From assembly GCA_015075585.1 (NCBI GenBank), contig JABTUB010000002.1:186001-250000 (forward strand): 64,000 nt of DNA. The letters run 5' to 3'. A model generated the notes under the pieces. The model worked only from the letters and a program-made list of their open reading frames with translations. It had not been told where the DNA came from and ran no database searches. Below are positions 18,884 through 29,000 of the stretch, piece by piece (the stretch's first letter is position 1; every line of letters starts with the position of its first letter). The position numbers and the translations under genes are program-made. The DNA is from Chloracidobacterium sp. GTDB lineage: Bacteria; Acidobacteriota; Blastocatellia; Pyrinomonadales; Pyrinomonadaceae.

Positions 18884-18998
18884 CCCCTCATTCTAAGACA
18901 TTTTCTTGTCCGGTTTCATTAGACCCTTCCAGAGTTCCACTTAGTTCCACTATTCAACGCCCAAAACCACGGTTTTGTGACCCAAACCGAACAAACAC

Positions 18999-19445
18999 CT
19001 AGCTTTTGGGGCGAGGGAGTGTCTTCTGCGGTAATTCGAGCATATTCTTGCATGCCGCAGCTGTTTCGGCCGGGTCATCCTTCGAAAAGGCCCGTATCCA
19101 ATTGCGCAATGCGAACAGGGTTTGCCGTATCTCTTCATCGGGAACATTTTCCTTTCGCTGTCGCTCAATAATGTCGCTCTCCAAAGCGATACACTCAGGG
19201 ATATTAAGCGGAGGGCTTTCCGCGAAGAATTCTTCACGGTTCTTAGGCCATCCTTCAACACGTTGGTTCGTGTTTCGTGTCTGATTTGAATCAAGCGGCG
19301 TTATTGTCGCGGTAGGTGATTCGGCATTCGATAGCCTGCCGTTATCAGCATTACCAACCTGACTGGATTCGCAACCAATCATTGAAATCGCGCCGAGCAA
19401 AACAAACGACGAACCTAATTTTTGCCAGATTCTCCTTAAGCTCAT
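18999..19445 (-). CDS. small predicted lipoprotein
   Basis: The 148-residue product has an N-terminal hydrophobic segment ending in a lipobox-like LGAISMIGC (Cys about 25). A Ser/Thr/Asn-rich stretch and a helical charged C-terminal domain with two cysteines (NIPECIALESDIIERQRKE, AACKNML) follow. I recognise no family. Its start overlaps the upstream gene's stop by 4 bases (ATGA), so the two are an operon. The block is visibly richer in A and T than the housekeeping genes around it, which fits acquired DNA. Confidence 0.65.
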   Translation of the reverse strand: MSLRRIWQKLGSSFVLLGAISMIGCESSQVGNADNGRLSNAESPTATITPLDSNQTRNTNQRVEGWPKNREEFFAESPPLNIPECIALESDIIERQRKENVPDEEIRQTLFALRNWIRAFSKDDPAETAAACKNMLELPQKTLPRPKS

Positions 19446-20458
19446 TTTGCGATCACCACCTTTGTTATTTCAACTCTTACTTTCTTCGACCAGTCGCTAG
19501 GGGCATCGTCAGCTTTGTAACCAAACTTACGGCTATATTTTGGTTTTAACGCGCTTGTGTCGGACATACCGAAATCTTGGCCGGACGCGTTTATGGGCGA
19601 GTAGGTTTTCTCTGAAATTGGATTTCCTTCCTTATCCAGAAAATAGATTGTGATTTCAACTTTGTCCAGAGTTTTATCGCCGTTATTCTTTAACTCGCCC
19701 CAAACGCCAGGCTCGTTTAGAATGTTCTGCCCAACCTTCACGTTACTTATGGCAACATTGCTGATATAAGCCGTTTCTTCTGGACTTGTGGATGACGTTT
19801 CCGAGGTGGTGCTTAATGAGGAACCGCTTTGATTCGAAGGTGGTTGCATTTTGCTTGCGTTCGACTTAGAAGCCGCGTTCGGTGTCGAAGGCGCGGTGAT
19901 AAAACTATACGCAGTTAAAACTATCCAACCGAGAGCAATTACTCCCAACACACCAAACAAAATCGAATCGCTAATTTGGGGAGCCCCGCTGAGTCCCCCG
20001 AATGATAGTATTTCGTCCGTCGATTCTGGTTCCGCTTCTGCTTCTGTCGATTTCAACAAACCAGCCGCAATCAAGAGAACTGCCCCGACAATCAATATCG
20101 CCCAGCCCCATTGAATTTGAACCGAATTGAGCATCGTTTCGCCTAACCCAGCGAAAGGATTGTTCGCCAGACCTTCCTTCATCTGCGATTGTATTTGAGA
20201 CATTCGATACTGAAAACTAATGAATGTAAAAGCGAGAATTGCCAGAGAACCTCCACCCGTGAACAATAGGAATCGGTATCGTTTGGTCAGGGTTAAGAAA
20301 ACCGAAAAAACAGCAAGTGCCAAAATGAGCACGCCGTCACCTTTGCCATTTTGAAAGTAATTCATTCCACCAACGATTGGCAGACTAATGATTGGTGTGA
20401 AAACACCAATGAATAGAATCAGAGACCCGACGAGTCCCAAAATTTGTCGCAATGCCAT
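19442..20458 (-). CDS. five-helix membrane protein with C-terminal FxLYD-like domain
   Basis: The 338-residue product has about five membrane segments in its first 200 residues (GLVGSLILFIGVFTPIISL, VLILALAVFSVFLTL, WAILIVGAVLLIAAGLL, ILFGVLGVIALGWIVL). A Ser/Asn-rich linker leads to a beta domain of about 100 residues. That domain has AYISNVAISNVKVGQN, GELKNNGDKTLDKVEITIYF and a KVRVEITKVVIA end, the pattern of FxLYD/DUF3426-like domains. The role is unknown. It is first in an operon with the lipoprotein. AT-richness and flanking IS/RHS debris suggest transfer. Confidence 0.68.
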   Translation of the reverse strand: MALRQILGLVGSLILFIGVFTPIISLPIVGGMNYFQNGKGDGVLILALAVFSVFLTLTKRYRFLLFTGGGSLAILAFTFISFQYRMSQIQSQMKEGLANNPFAGLGETMLNSVQIQWGWAILIVGAVLLIAAGLLKSTEAEAEPESTDEILSFGGLSGAPQISDSILFGVLGVIALGWIVLTAYSFITAPSTPNAASKSNASKMQPPSNQSGSSLSTTSETSSTSPEETAYISNVAISNVKVGQNILNEPGVWGELKNNGDKTLDKVEITIYFLDKEGNPISEKTYSPINASGQDFGMSDTSALKPKYSRKFGYKADDAPSDWSKKVRVEITKVVIAK

Positions 20459-20690
20459 ACCTTTCTCCTGTTTATTGTGAAATCATCTCATTCCTTTCGC
20501 TATCCGAAACTTTGAACTAAAATGTTTACTTGATAATTCGAGCTTGTTCTTCTGATGATATTTCAACACGAACATCATAAATGATGTTCGTCCAAAAGCC
20601 ATCAATAATTTGGCTTTTGGCGACTTCCCAAACCGACAACATATTAGACCGAATTCTGTCTAGTCTCAAGACGATACAACGAACCGACCC

Positions 20691-20715
20691 GCCATTAGGA
20701 GGTAAACCTAATGGC
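20691..20715 (+). promoter_or_regulatory. inverted repeat covering the RBS and start codon of the XRE gene
   Basis: GCCATTAGG (20691-20699) and CCTAATGGC (20707-20715) are perfect 9-base complements with a 7-base loop. The ribosome binding site AGGAGGT spans the end of the left arm and the loop, and the ATG at 20711 lies in the right arm. In RNA the hairpin would hide the start; in DNA it could be an operator for the XRE protein itself. Confidence 0.6.
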
Positions 20716-20968
20716 TAAGTTACCGCGTCCGAGACCGCTTTGGCTTGCCGAAAAGCTCAAAGCAATCCGAATTGACCTGAATTTGTCGCAAAGAGAAATG
20801 CTTGGCAGGTTAGGAATGAATGACGCCTACAATCGGAGTATCATTTCGGGCTATGAATTGGGCACAAAAGAGCCTCCGTTGCCTGTGCTTTTGAAATACG
20901 CCCGCGTTGCGGGTGTTTCTACTGTCCAGCCCCCGTATTTTACCCCAGATGGAAAGCTAGTGATTTAA
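20711..20968 (+). CDS. XRE-family DNA-binding protein, 3' end replaced by IS sequence
   Basis: The 85-residue product is a helix-turn-helix protein (AEKLKAIRIDLNLSQREMLG, RSIISGYELGTKEPPLPVLL, YARVAGVST). Related small XRE proteins usually continue after YARVAGVST with an acidic tail. Here the sequence switches at about 20923 into TGTCCAGCCCCCG, which I take as the terminal repeat of an IS3-type element, so VQPPYFTPDGKLVI is probably IS-encoded. The ribosome binding site is AGGAGGT. Regulation through the inverted repeat over its start is likely. Whether the truncated protein still works is unknown; the HTH itself is complete. Confidence 0.72.
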   Translation: MAKLPRPRPLWLAEKLKAIRIDLNLSQREMLGRLGMNDAYNRSIISGYELGTKEPPLPVLLKYARVAGVSTVQPPYFTPDGKLVI

Positions 20969-21240
20969 CGCTTTCGAGTTTAGAGAAAGGTGAACCGGAG
21001 GCGAGGCTTTCCCTGAACTGTCGCTGATCTTTCTTTCCCTGATTTTGCATTCGCCACTCTGTTCGGTCATATTCGCGGTGGAACTCTTCCGGCGTTTGAT
21101 AGCCGAGTGACGAGTGCGGGCGCGTCGTGTTGTAGAACGTCCGCCAGCCTTCGATCACGACCCGGGCCTCCCACAGAGACGAAAACCATCTCCGGCTCAA
21201 CAGTTCATCGCGCAGCTTGCCGTTAAAGCTCTCGCATTTT
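20923..21240 (-). mobile_element. IS3-family element remnant, C-terminal end of OrfB transposase
   Basis: The minus frame encodes KCESFNGKLRDELLSRRWF, EARVVIEGWRTFYNTTRPHS and SLGYQTPEEFHREY, the last part of the IS3-family integrase domain with the final catalytic Glu in the CESFNGKL segment. The rest of OrfB, including the first two catalytic Asp residues, is missing. The frame is open to 21302 only because upstream RHS DNA happens to be open too. The outer end at 20923 starts with TG, as IS3-type ends do. It cannot move by itself. Confidence 0.8.
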
Positions 21241-21334
21241 GCGTTGTGCCGAGCGCGATCTGGACAGGCTGCAAACGCGGATTGAACTGCGTCGATTCCC
21301 AAGTGTTATTTCCGAGTTTCATTGAAGTCACATG
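21235..21334 (-). pseudogene. fragment of a YD-repeat (RHS) gene
   Basis: The minus strand from about 21334 reads VTSMKLGNNTWESTQFNPRL then QPVQIALGTTQN. This matches the RHS protein encoded around 23400-23520 (VTSMQLGNGRWES, RLQPTQIGLGTTQN) but with several differences, so it derives from a second, diverged RHS gene. It is cut on one side at the OrfB remnant and on the other just after the lipoprotein stop codon. Confidence 0.75.
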
Positions 21335-21338
21335 AGTT

Positions 21339-21761
21339 TTAATCTATCTTAGTTATAATCTTTTTTACCCGTCCATCAACATCGAAACGAACACTAACAT
21401 ATTTATCTGATTCACTTGGAGCAAGCGGAACTTCCCTTGACAAAAAATAGTCCCACGCCCAACCTTCTGTTTTACCTCCATAAAAGCCGATCCTTGTTGT
21501 TTGATCTGGTTGACCCATGATGGCGAGAACCTCGTCACCGTCCATGTTTTCTTGCAAGGACGCATATCTGCTAAGAATGTGTAGCTTTCTTGATTCATTT
21601 GCAGTATAAGGAAATGTTGTTTCTTCAGTAAATTGTTCCAATAGGACAGGGTCTTTTGAAACTCGCGGTTGTTGCACCCGAGGGCAACCTGGCAAGTTGC
21701 AACAAGCCAGAATGACAATCAACAATAGTGCATTACTTGTATGGATCATAATATTTTTCAA
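21339..21761 (-). CDS. BamE/SmpA-like lipoprotein; candidate immunity protein
   Basis: The 140-residue product has a hydrophobic leader with possible lipobox cysteines (LLLIVILACC or NLPGC). The mature domain has GDEVLAIMGQPDQTTR, then GWAWDYFLSR and YVSVRFDVDGRVKKIITK, the helix-then-strands pattern of SmpA/OmlA (BamE-like) lipoproteins. It begins 42 bases after the RHS stop codon on the same strand, where immunity genes usually sit. A periplasmic lipoprotein would fit a toxin acting in the periplasm. Immunity is only an inference; an unrelated envelope lipoprotein is the alternative. Confidence 0.68.
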   Translation of the reverse strand: MKNIMIHTSNALLLIVILACCNLPGCPRVQQPRVSKDPVLLEQFTEETTFPYTANESRKLHILSRYASLQENMDGDEVLAIMGQPDQTTRIGFYGGKTEGWAWDYFLSREVPLAPSESDKYVSVRFDVDGRVKKIITKID

Positions 21762-21802
21762 ACCAAGCGAATGCTTATTATCCCCAATACTGTATTTTTA
21801 AA

Positions 21803-22488
21803 TTACCAATCGGGGACGCCTCCAGAATAATTACTTTTCCATGTTACTCCTCGGTTAAAGACTCTCGGTTTAGCAACTCCTTCATTAATTGCTTGAACGG
21901 TCCCAGGAATCGTTGAATTTCTTCGCTGGTTATTTTTAATATCTACACCAGATGCGGTCAGTACTTCGGCGACGATGTCTGCACAATCCCTGCCTAAACT
22001 CCATTTTCCGGGATTAGCCTTCAGTTTCTCATAATATTCTTTTGCCGCTTTCCAATCTATGTTATCGATAGATATTACTTCAGGCTTTTCATCCCCTTCC
22101 TTGCCTTCTTCTTTCAAGGAGCCACCGTCGTCAACGGGTATCTTGGTAATAATTTCCCATGGCGTTCCAGCAAGCCTTCTAGGGTAAAAAGATATGTAAA
22201 GTGACTGATTTCCGAAAATAAGCTTCACCGATAAGTGCCCAGGTCCAAGAGTACTAGATGGCCAATAATTTACTATTGCTCGAGCAGGTGCAGGACCTAG
22301 GTCGCTAAGTCCGTTCTTGAAACCATGAATGTGGCCATCTTCACCTATAAAAGTTTCATTAGTCTTTGGCTTATACAGAGCGTATCCATTCTTAATGTAG
22401 TTTTTATATTCTTTTGACGAATCATCAAGGTAAATAAATCGAGTCACTGATCCATTTAGATCTTTGTAAATGTACACTGGCTTAAGGC
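21803..22488 (-). other. variable C-terminal toxin-like domain of the RHS gene, permuted papain-like
   Basis: After the core motif DPNGL about 228 residues follow that differ from the repeats. They include LGPGHLSVKLIFGNQSLYIS followed by FYPRR, and later WSLGRDCADIVAEVLTASGV. The order His (GPGHLS) then Cys (RDCADIV) is that of circularly permuted NlpC/P60- or LRAT-like papain folds, in which the Cys follows the His. RHS C-termini of this type are released as effectors that cut peptidoglycan, amides or lipids. The substrate cannot be read from the sequence. The assignment is by motif order only. Confidence 0.5.
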
Positions 22489-25400
22489 CGTTGGGATCGA
22501 CAAACTTAAGTGGGTTATTCAGCACATATGAATACCTATTCAAAGATTGCGGATTGGCAATTTTGGCGCTTGCGAGTAACGGATCAGGACTTGAAAAGCG
22601 TCCCTGATTCGAATTGCTATAACGAGCCTGAGCGAAGTCTAGGTCAGTTTCTGCGTCTCTTTCGTAGCCGGTGAACTGCTTGCGGACGGTGTCGGAGGTG
22701 TAGCCGACGGCCGTTGTGCGGCCGCCCGTGCCGTCGATCTCTTCGCCGAAGGGGAGATAGTCGTGTCTGGCGACGACATTGCCGCTTGAGTCTGTGTTGA
22801 TTCTCGGTGAGCCTAGATGGTCGGCGGTAAGATATGTAGTTCCGGCAGATGTCTCCGTCGAAAGTAATCGAGAACCGGCATAAACGTAGGTCGTCTGCAA
22901 TGTGCCAGTTGTAGAATCGCGTTCTTCGATCAGTTTATCAAAAGCGTCGTAAACAAAGATCGTGTTATCGCCAGTTGAAGCCGTTTTCTTAACTCTTTTC
23001 CCGTCACCGGCATAGACGTAGTTTCCCAGAGTGCTTCCGTTCGCGGCGGTGAGCATTTTATTTTCGGCATCATAGGTGTAGGAGTTTCCACTTGGATCGG
23101 CGGTCGTATTTCCCGAAGCATCGAACGTATATCCGTTGCTTGTGATGCGGTTGTTACTTGCGTTGAATGTCAGGCTTGTCGCTCCCGTTCCGCTCGTTAT
23201 GTTTCTATTCCCGTAACGGTCGTAGCCGAACACCTGTGTCCACGTTTGCGTCGAGTTGTAGGTCTCGGTGGCCGATGCAATGCGATTCAACGGATCATAT
23301 GTGTAAGTCTGCTCGAACGGATGCGCAAGGCCGGGAACTGTGATCTTCTGACTCAGGACATTGCCGTTATTCGCAGTTGTGCCGTAGCCGTATTCGAGTT
23401 TCAACAGGTCGGTTCCGTTTTGTGTCGTACCGAGTCCGATCTGTGTTGGTTGTAAGCGATTGTTGAAAACAGTACTTTCCCAACGCCCATTGCCCAACTG
23501 CATCGAAGTAACTGCTCCCGCAGCATTGTAGGTGAAACTGCCTGCACGGGTTTGATAGCTTCCACCCGAAGGCTTCGTCTCGACAAGCGACAGGTTGCCG
23601 TCGGCATCAAGAGTGTTCCTTACCTTTCTGCCGCTCGGATACGTTTCCTCGATCAACGCTCCAGAAAGATCGTACGTGTAAGCCGTATTATACGCCGTCC
23701 CGCCTGTTGTCTGTTTATGCCCAGTCACACGTCCTAAGATGTCAAAGCTCGTGTATTCGGTTGTCGAAACGCTTGATGAAACCTTTGTCAGTTTTCCCTT
23801 CGCATTCGTTACGTTGTCGTAGTAATAATCGACATCGGGCGTGGAATCAGAGTAATCACGCAGTGTAACACGGTTAAGTCCGTCGTAGGTGTAGCTTGTG
23901 GTGACGCTCCTCGCATCGGTCTTGCTCGTTAAGTTGCTATTTTCGTCGTAATCGTAATTTATCGTCCCCGATTCGGGATTTGCTGCCGAAAGCAATCTGG
24001 AAAGGCTGTCATAGACAAACGTCCTCGTCTGTGCGCCTTGAGTTACCGTCAAAAGGTTGTTCAGCGTGTCGTAATTATAATTCGTCGGCTGGTTCGGGTT
24101 ATCGATGTCGCCAAGCTGATTGTTTGCGTTGGGTTCGTCAACTCTTGTGAGATGCCCCAGTGCGTTCGTGATGCTTCGTCTCAGCTTGCCCGCCTGATCC
24201 GCGACGGTTACGGTCGTTCCTATATCACTGCCCGAGGTTGCGATTCCGTAATTTGTCTCCACAACCGCACCGTCCGGCGTCGTTACCTTCCAGGGTCGTC
24301 CCGCGTCGTCAAAGCTGTTTGTCGTCCAATAGATATCATTGGTTCCATTCGCCGTATAACAATCCTGCGTCAAGAGATTTCTGAAAGGGTTCGAAACCTT
24401 TTCCACGCGACCAACATTGTCATAACAGGTCAGCACGTACTCATCGCCCGCGACAGTATCTACAGACTGTGTTTTATAAGTTCGTCCGAGTCCGTCGTAC
24501 CAGTTATAGCTTTCCTTCCAATGCGGAGTCGAATCTATCTGTACCCGCGACCTGACATATCGCGTCGCCTCGTTCACTCCGGCGCCGTATTCCGTGATCG
24601 TCTCCTGCCCGTTCGGTGCCGTTACCTTTGTCGGCCTGAGCAGAGGATCGTTGTATTCGAGCGTTGTAACCTGTCCGTTTACGTCAGTCGCTGTCAGAGG
24701 CAGCCCAGCATCGTAATCGTAAGTCATCTCAGTAGTGAACGAGATCATCGACCCTTTCTTGCCCAAAGGGTCAGGTATCTGCGTCACAGTACCTGTCGGA
24801 TACGCATAAGCATACGTCTGCGAATAATCCGTCTGCGACAAATGTCCTCGCCCGTCCCACGATTTTCGTTGGTTGCCGAAGTTGTCGTATTGTGCGTGAG
24901 TCGCAACAAAGAGGCTGTTGGTAATATCGTAATAGCTCTTTGTCGTCGTGACATTCCCGCGATAGTTCGTGCCCGGATCAACCCATTGACTGTCGGTTCC
25001 CGCACTGATGATCGGATAAGTTCCGACCTCGTCATAGAATATCTCCGTTTTAGCTTTTACATTGCCGCTGCCGTCCTTGACCTTCGAGACGGTGACTAGG
25101 CCGTTGATATTCTGGTCGGTGTAGTAGCTCTTAATGCCGGAGTAATTCGGGTCGTCGATCAGGTATGTCAGTTCCGAAACGCGGATCGTGGTCGTTGGCG
25201 TTGCCGACGGGATCGAAGGCATCGTGCTGCTGCCGCCCGGCGTGAGCGAACTGCCGTTGGCCGCCGGGACGAATGCGTAACTCGTCGTTTTGTTTTCAAG
25301 CACAGGCGTCTCTTTGTAGCCGAGATCACCGTTATATTCATGCAGGGTCGTCGCAGAAATGCCGTTTCCCGATGAGTCGTAAACGATCGTTTCCTCGTAA

Positions 25401-25528
25401 TCCACTCGCGGATGCCATTCGGCCCCGTCGCTTCCTATGCCGGTCTTTGTCCAGTGCGTCAACTTTTGCGACACAACGTGGTTGTCGCTCGTAAACGCCA
25501 ACTGTCTGTAAGGCATTCCCGCAAGCAC
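21803..25528 (-). CDS. RHS gene, C-terminal open piece with repeat array and toxin-like end
   Basis: The frame is open from 25639; the first usable start is a GTG at 25528, giving 1,241 residues. It holds the YD repeats, the RHS core with DPNGL near residue 1013, and the variable C-terminal domain. Codons between the TAG and the GTG (YTFPSNGSRQITNPDGTKFE) are clearly RHS sequence, so this GTG is not the original start. Confidence 0.65.
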   Translation of the reverse strand: MLAGMPYRQLAFTSDNHVVSQKLTHWTKTGIGSDGAEWHPRVDYEETIVYDSSGNGISATTLHEYNGDLGYKETPVLENKTTSYAFVPAANGSSLTPGGSSTMPSIPSATPTTTIRVSELTYLIDDPNYSGIKSYYTDQNINGLVTVSKVKDGSGNVKAKTEIFYDEVGTYPIISAGTDSQWVDPGTNYRGNVTTTKSYYDITNSLFVATHAQYDNFGNQRKSWDGRGHLSQTDYSQTYAYAYPTGTVTQIPDPLGKKGSMISFTTEMTYDYDAGLPLTATDVNGQVTTLEYNDPLLRPTKVTAPNGQETITEYGAGVNEATRYVRSRVQIDSTPHWKESYNWYDGLGRTYKTQSVDTVAGDEYVLTCYDNVGRVEKVSNPFRNLLTQDCYTANGTNDIYWTTNSFDDAGRPWKVTTPDGAVVETNYGIATSGSDIGTTVTVADQAGKLRRSITNALGHLTRVDEPNANNQLGDIDNPNQPTNYNYDTLNNLLTVTQGAQTRTFVYDSLSRLLSAANPESGTINYDYDENSNLTSKTDARSVTTSYTYDGLNRVTLRDYSDSTPDVDYYYDNVTNAKGKLTKVSSSVSTTEYTSFDILGRVTGHKQTTGGTAYNTAYTYDLSGALIEETYPSGRKVRNTLDADGNLSLVETKPSGGSYQTRAGSFTYNAAGAVTSMQLGNGRWESTVFNNRLQPTQIGLGTTQNGTDLLKLEYGYGTTANNGNVLSQKITVPGLAHPFEQTYTYDPLNRIASATETYNSTQTWTQVFGYDRYGNRNITSGTGATSLTFNASNNRITSNGYTFDASGNTTADPSGNSYTYDAENKMLTAANGSTLGNYVYAGDGKRVKKTASTGDNTIFVYDAFDKLIEERDSTTGTLQTTYVYAGSRLLSTETSAGTTYLTADHLGSPRINTDSSGNVVARHDYLPFGEEIDGTGGRTTAVGYTSDTVRKQFTGYERDAETDLDFAQARYSNSNQGRFSSPDPLLASAKIANPQSLNRYSYVLNNPLKFVDPNGLKPVYIYKDLNGSVTRFIYLDDSSKEYKNYIKNGYALYKPKTNETFIGEDGHIHGFKNGLSDLGPAPARAIVNYWPSSTLGPGHLSVKLIFGNQSLYISFYPRRLAGTPWEIITKIPVDDGGSLKEEGKEGDEKPEVISIDNIDWKAAKEYYEKLKANPGKWSLGRDCADIVAEVLTASGVDIKNNQRRNSTIPGTVQAINEGVAKPRVFNRGVTWKSNYSGGVPDW

Positions 25529-25639
25529 GGTGTCAAAGCCGTAGCCCGTGCCTTCGAGAGACTGGTGATACCATGTCTCGAACTTTGTCCCGTCCGGATT
25601 GGTTATCTGCCTTGAACCGTTCGACGGGAATGTGTATGT

Positions 25640-26551
25640 CTATTCGTACGGCGTCGAGTCTGTGCTCGATTCGTAAACCTTTCTGTCAACTACCCCGCGG
25701 TTGGCCTTGTCATACGGGCCTTCCAGATATGCGTTCGCCGGAACGGTGTCGTAAGTGAAGGTCTCCTCGCCGCCCGTCGGATAAACTACCTTGTCGATCT
25801 CGCCCCATACGTTATAGGAAAACTTGTAGCTTCCACCAGTCGGCAGCTCTATCTCGGTCAAAACTATCGGATTGAATAGACCCGCTATCGGCGTGATGCG
25901 CGAGCTATAGTCGCCTTCGAACAAATAAGTTCCCGCCGAGCGTGTCTGCCACTGGCCGCCCGAAAGGTAGTAGTTTGAGTAGTATCGCAGCGAATTGTTA
26001 AAATCCGTCAATGCGCTGTCACCCGAAGTCGAACCCTTCAACTGTTTCCAATGAAGCGTGTATGCGATCGGATCCTGCCCGACAAGCCCGGGGATCTCGT
26101 AGGTCTGTGTTCCGGCCGATGTCGGTGCAGACTGCCCGACCGGCAGCGGAATGTCCCGGCCGAGCGTATCCGTCCAGTAGCCGTTCGCATAGGTGCCCGA
26201 ATGAAACTCATTGTAATTTCCGTTTCGGTCGGTAAATCGCGTTGCCTGGTGCGTGGTGCCGTCAAAATCATAATACGAGCCGTCAGGCATCTTCGCCCGG
26301 AAGATACTGTTGCCCGTGTCCTGCACGTAAATGATATTGGAGCTGTCAATCGCGTAGAACGTCCCTTCGAAGCTCGCCGCGCTCTGGATCGTGTCCGTCG
26401 CCCTTAGTTCGTGAGTCTCACCGCTCGGCATATGGAGAAGGACCCGTTTCACACACCTCGGATTGAATTGAGTACCGCCGCCCCTCGGATTGCACGCAAT
26501 ATCGACGTCATCCCGATAAACATTGCCTTCAATGTCGTAAGGTTTGTCCAT
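25640..26551 (-). CDS. RHS gene, middle open piece
   Basis: This piece encodes 303 residues from MDKPYDIEGNVYRDD to STDSTPYE, then TAG. It contains MPSGETHELRATD, YYDFDGTTHQATRFTDRNGN and GGSYKFSYNVWGEIDKVVYP, the region before the repeat array. It has no signal peptide of its own, so if translated alone it would stay in the cytoplasm. Confidence 0.55.
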   Translation of the reverse strand: MDKPYDIEGNVYRDDVDIACNPRGGGTQFNPRCVKRVLLHMPSGETHELRATDTIQSAASFEGTFYAIDSSNIIYVQDTGNSIFRAKMPDGSYYDFDGTTHQATRFTDRNGNYNEFHSGTYANGYWTDTLGRDIPLPVGQSAPTSAGTQTYEIPGLVGQDPIAYTLHWKQLKGSTSGDSALTDFNNSLRYYSNYYLSGGQWQTRSAGTYLFEGDYSSRITPIAGLFNPIVLTEIELPTGGSYKFSYNVWGEIDKVVYPTGGEETFTYDTVPANAYLEGPYDKANRGVVDRKVYESSTDSTPYE

Positions 26552-26929
26552 TTATTCGATATATGGCACGCCAACGCTGGTCGTCCAGCCGGATGCAGAT
26601 TTGTCTGCGAACGAGGCATAATTCAGCGAATAACATAATCCAGTTAGAGGCGTGACCGCGGAACTCACATAATCCACGTGCCACTGCTTCGACGAATAAC
26701 TAAGCGATATGGGTACGTTGATGCCGCGTCCCGGATAATTTCCGAGCGGCAAGCTGAACTCCATCGCATTCGTCGCCGCGTTGACCCTGCCCGACCCTTT
26801 GAGCGTCTGGTCGGCCTTGCCTTCGGTGTACTGAGCGGCTTGGCTGTATGCAGACGTCGAAACGCCGAGAGATACACAAAAGAATACTAGAATTCTAAAG
26901 TTGCGTGAGAACAAGGCCGATTGGAACAT
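26552..26929 (-). CDS. RHS gene, N-terminal open piece
   Basis: This piece encodes 125 residues: the signal peptide, then QTLKGSGRVNAATNAMEFSL, GRGINVPISLSYSSK and LNYASFADKSASGW, typical of the secreted N-terminal region of YD-repeat proteins. It ends GVPYIE followed by TAA. The next codon is ATG, which starts the second piece in the same frame, so re-initiation is conceivable. Confidence 0.6.
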   Translation of the reverse strand: MFQSALFSRNFRILVFFCVSLGVSTSAYSQAAQYTEGKADQTLKGSGRVNAATNAMEFSLPLGNYPGRGINVPISLSYSSKQWHVDYVSSAVTPLTGLCYSLNYASFADKSASGWTTSVGVPYIE

Positions 26930-26952
26930 TGGGAAACACCTCTTTTTGCAAC

Positions 26953-26981
26953 ATCTATTACACACGATAGATACTTGTCAA
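26953..26981 (-). promoter_or_regulatory. possible sigma-70-type promoter of the RHS gene
   Basis: A perfect TTGACA (minus strand, 26981-26976) is followed about 15-17 bases later by TAATAG/ATAGAT, about 25-30 bases upstream of the start at 26929. The -10 element is poor, so this is tentative. Confidence 0.35.
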
Positions 26982-27187
26982 CTCGTCGAACAAGAAATCC
27001 GCCGTTTCCTCGTAATTATGCGTTTATCATAATCGCACACTTTCGTGCCTTTTTGGTGAATGATCTTTGATCGAGCTTTTGCAATGCGGTCATTTTTCTG
27101 CGCGGTTTTTGCGTTTCGGCGGTTGATTCGTCATTATTATCGTTTTCCTGCGAGTACGCGGGGCGGCTATAGGAGAGCCGATCTGTG

Positions 27188-28999
<1,812 letters not shown>

Positions 29000-29000
29000 T

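Larger units (their letters stand above)
21803..26929 (-). pseudogene. large secreted YD-repeat (RHS) protein gene with two in-frame stop codons
   Basis: One reading frame of 1,709 codons runs from the ATG at 26929 (GAGGTG ribosome binding site) to 21803. It is broken by TAA at 26552-26554 and TAG at 25640-25642, with no frame shift. The N-terminus has a signal peptide (FRILVFFCVSLGVSTSAYSQ). Residues about 120-450 form the beta-rich region before the repeats. Dozens of YD repeats follow (YDYDENSNLTSKTD, YTYDGLNRVTLRDY), ending in the RHS core RYSNSNQGRFSSPDPLLASA and NRYSYVLNNPLKFVDPNGL. A variable C-terminal domain follows. Either nonsense mutations have killed it, or the stops are read through, or they are sequence errors. 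Listed below are the three open pieces. Confidence 0.82.

Noticed and set aside
18880..18965. Left terminal repeat of the IS3 element matching TGTCCAGCCCCCG
   Set aside because: The bases upstream of the OrfA start (TGGAACTCTGGAAGGG on the minus strand) do not match it, so the two IS remnants may be different elements.
24038..25099. 353-codon plus-strand ORF inside the RHS gene
   Set aside because: It is the antisense of YD repeats; the composition and lack of any domain mark it as a shadow.
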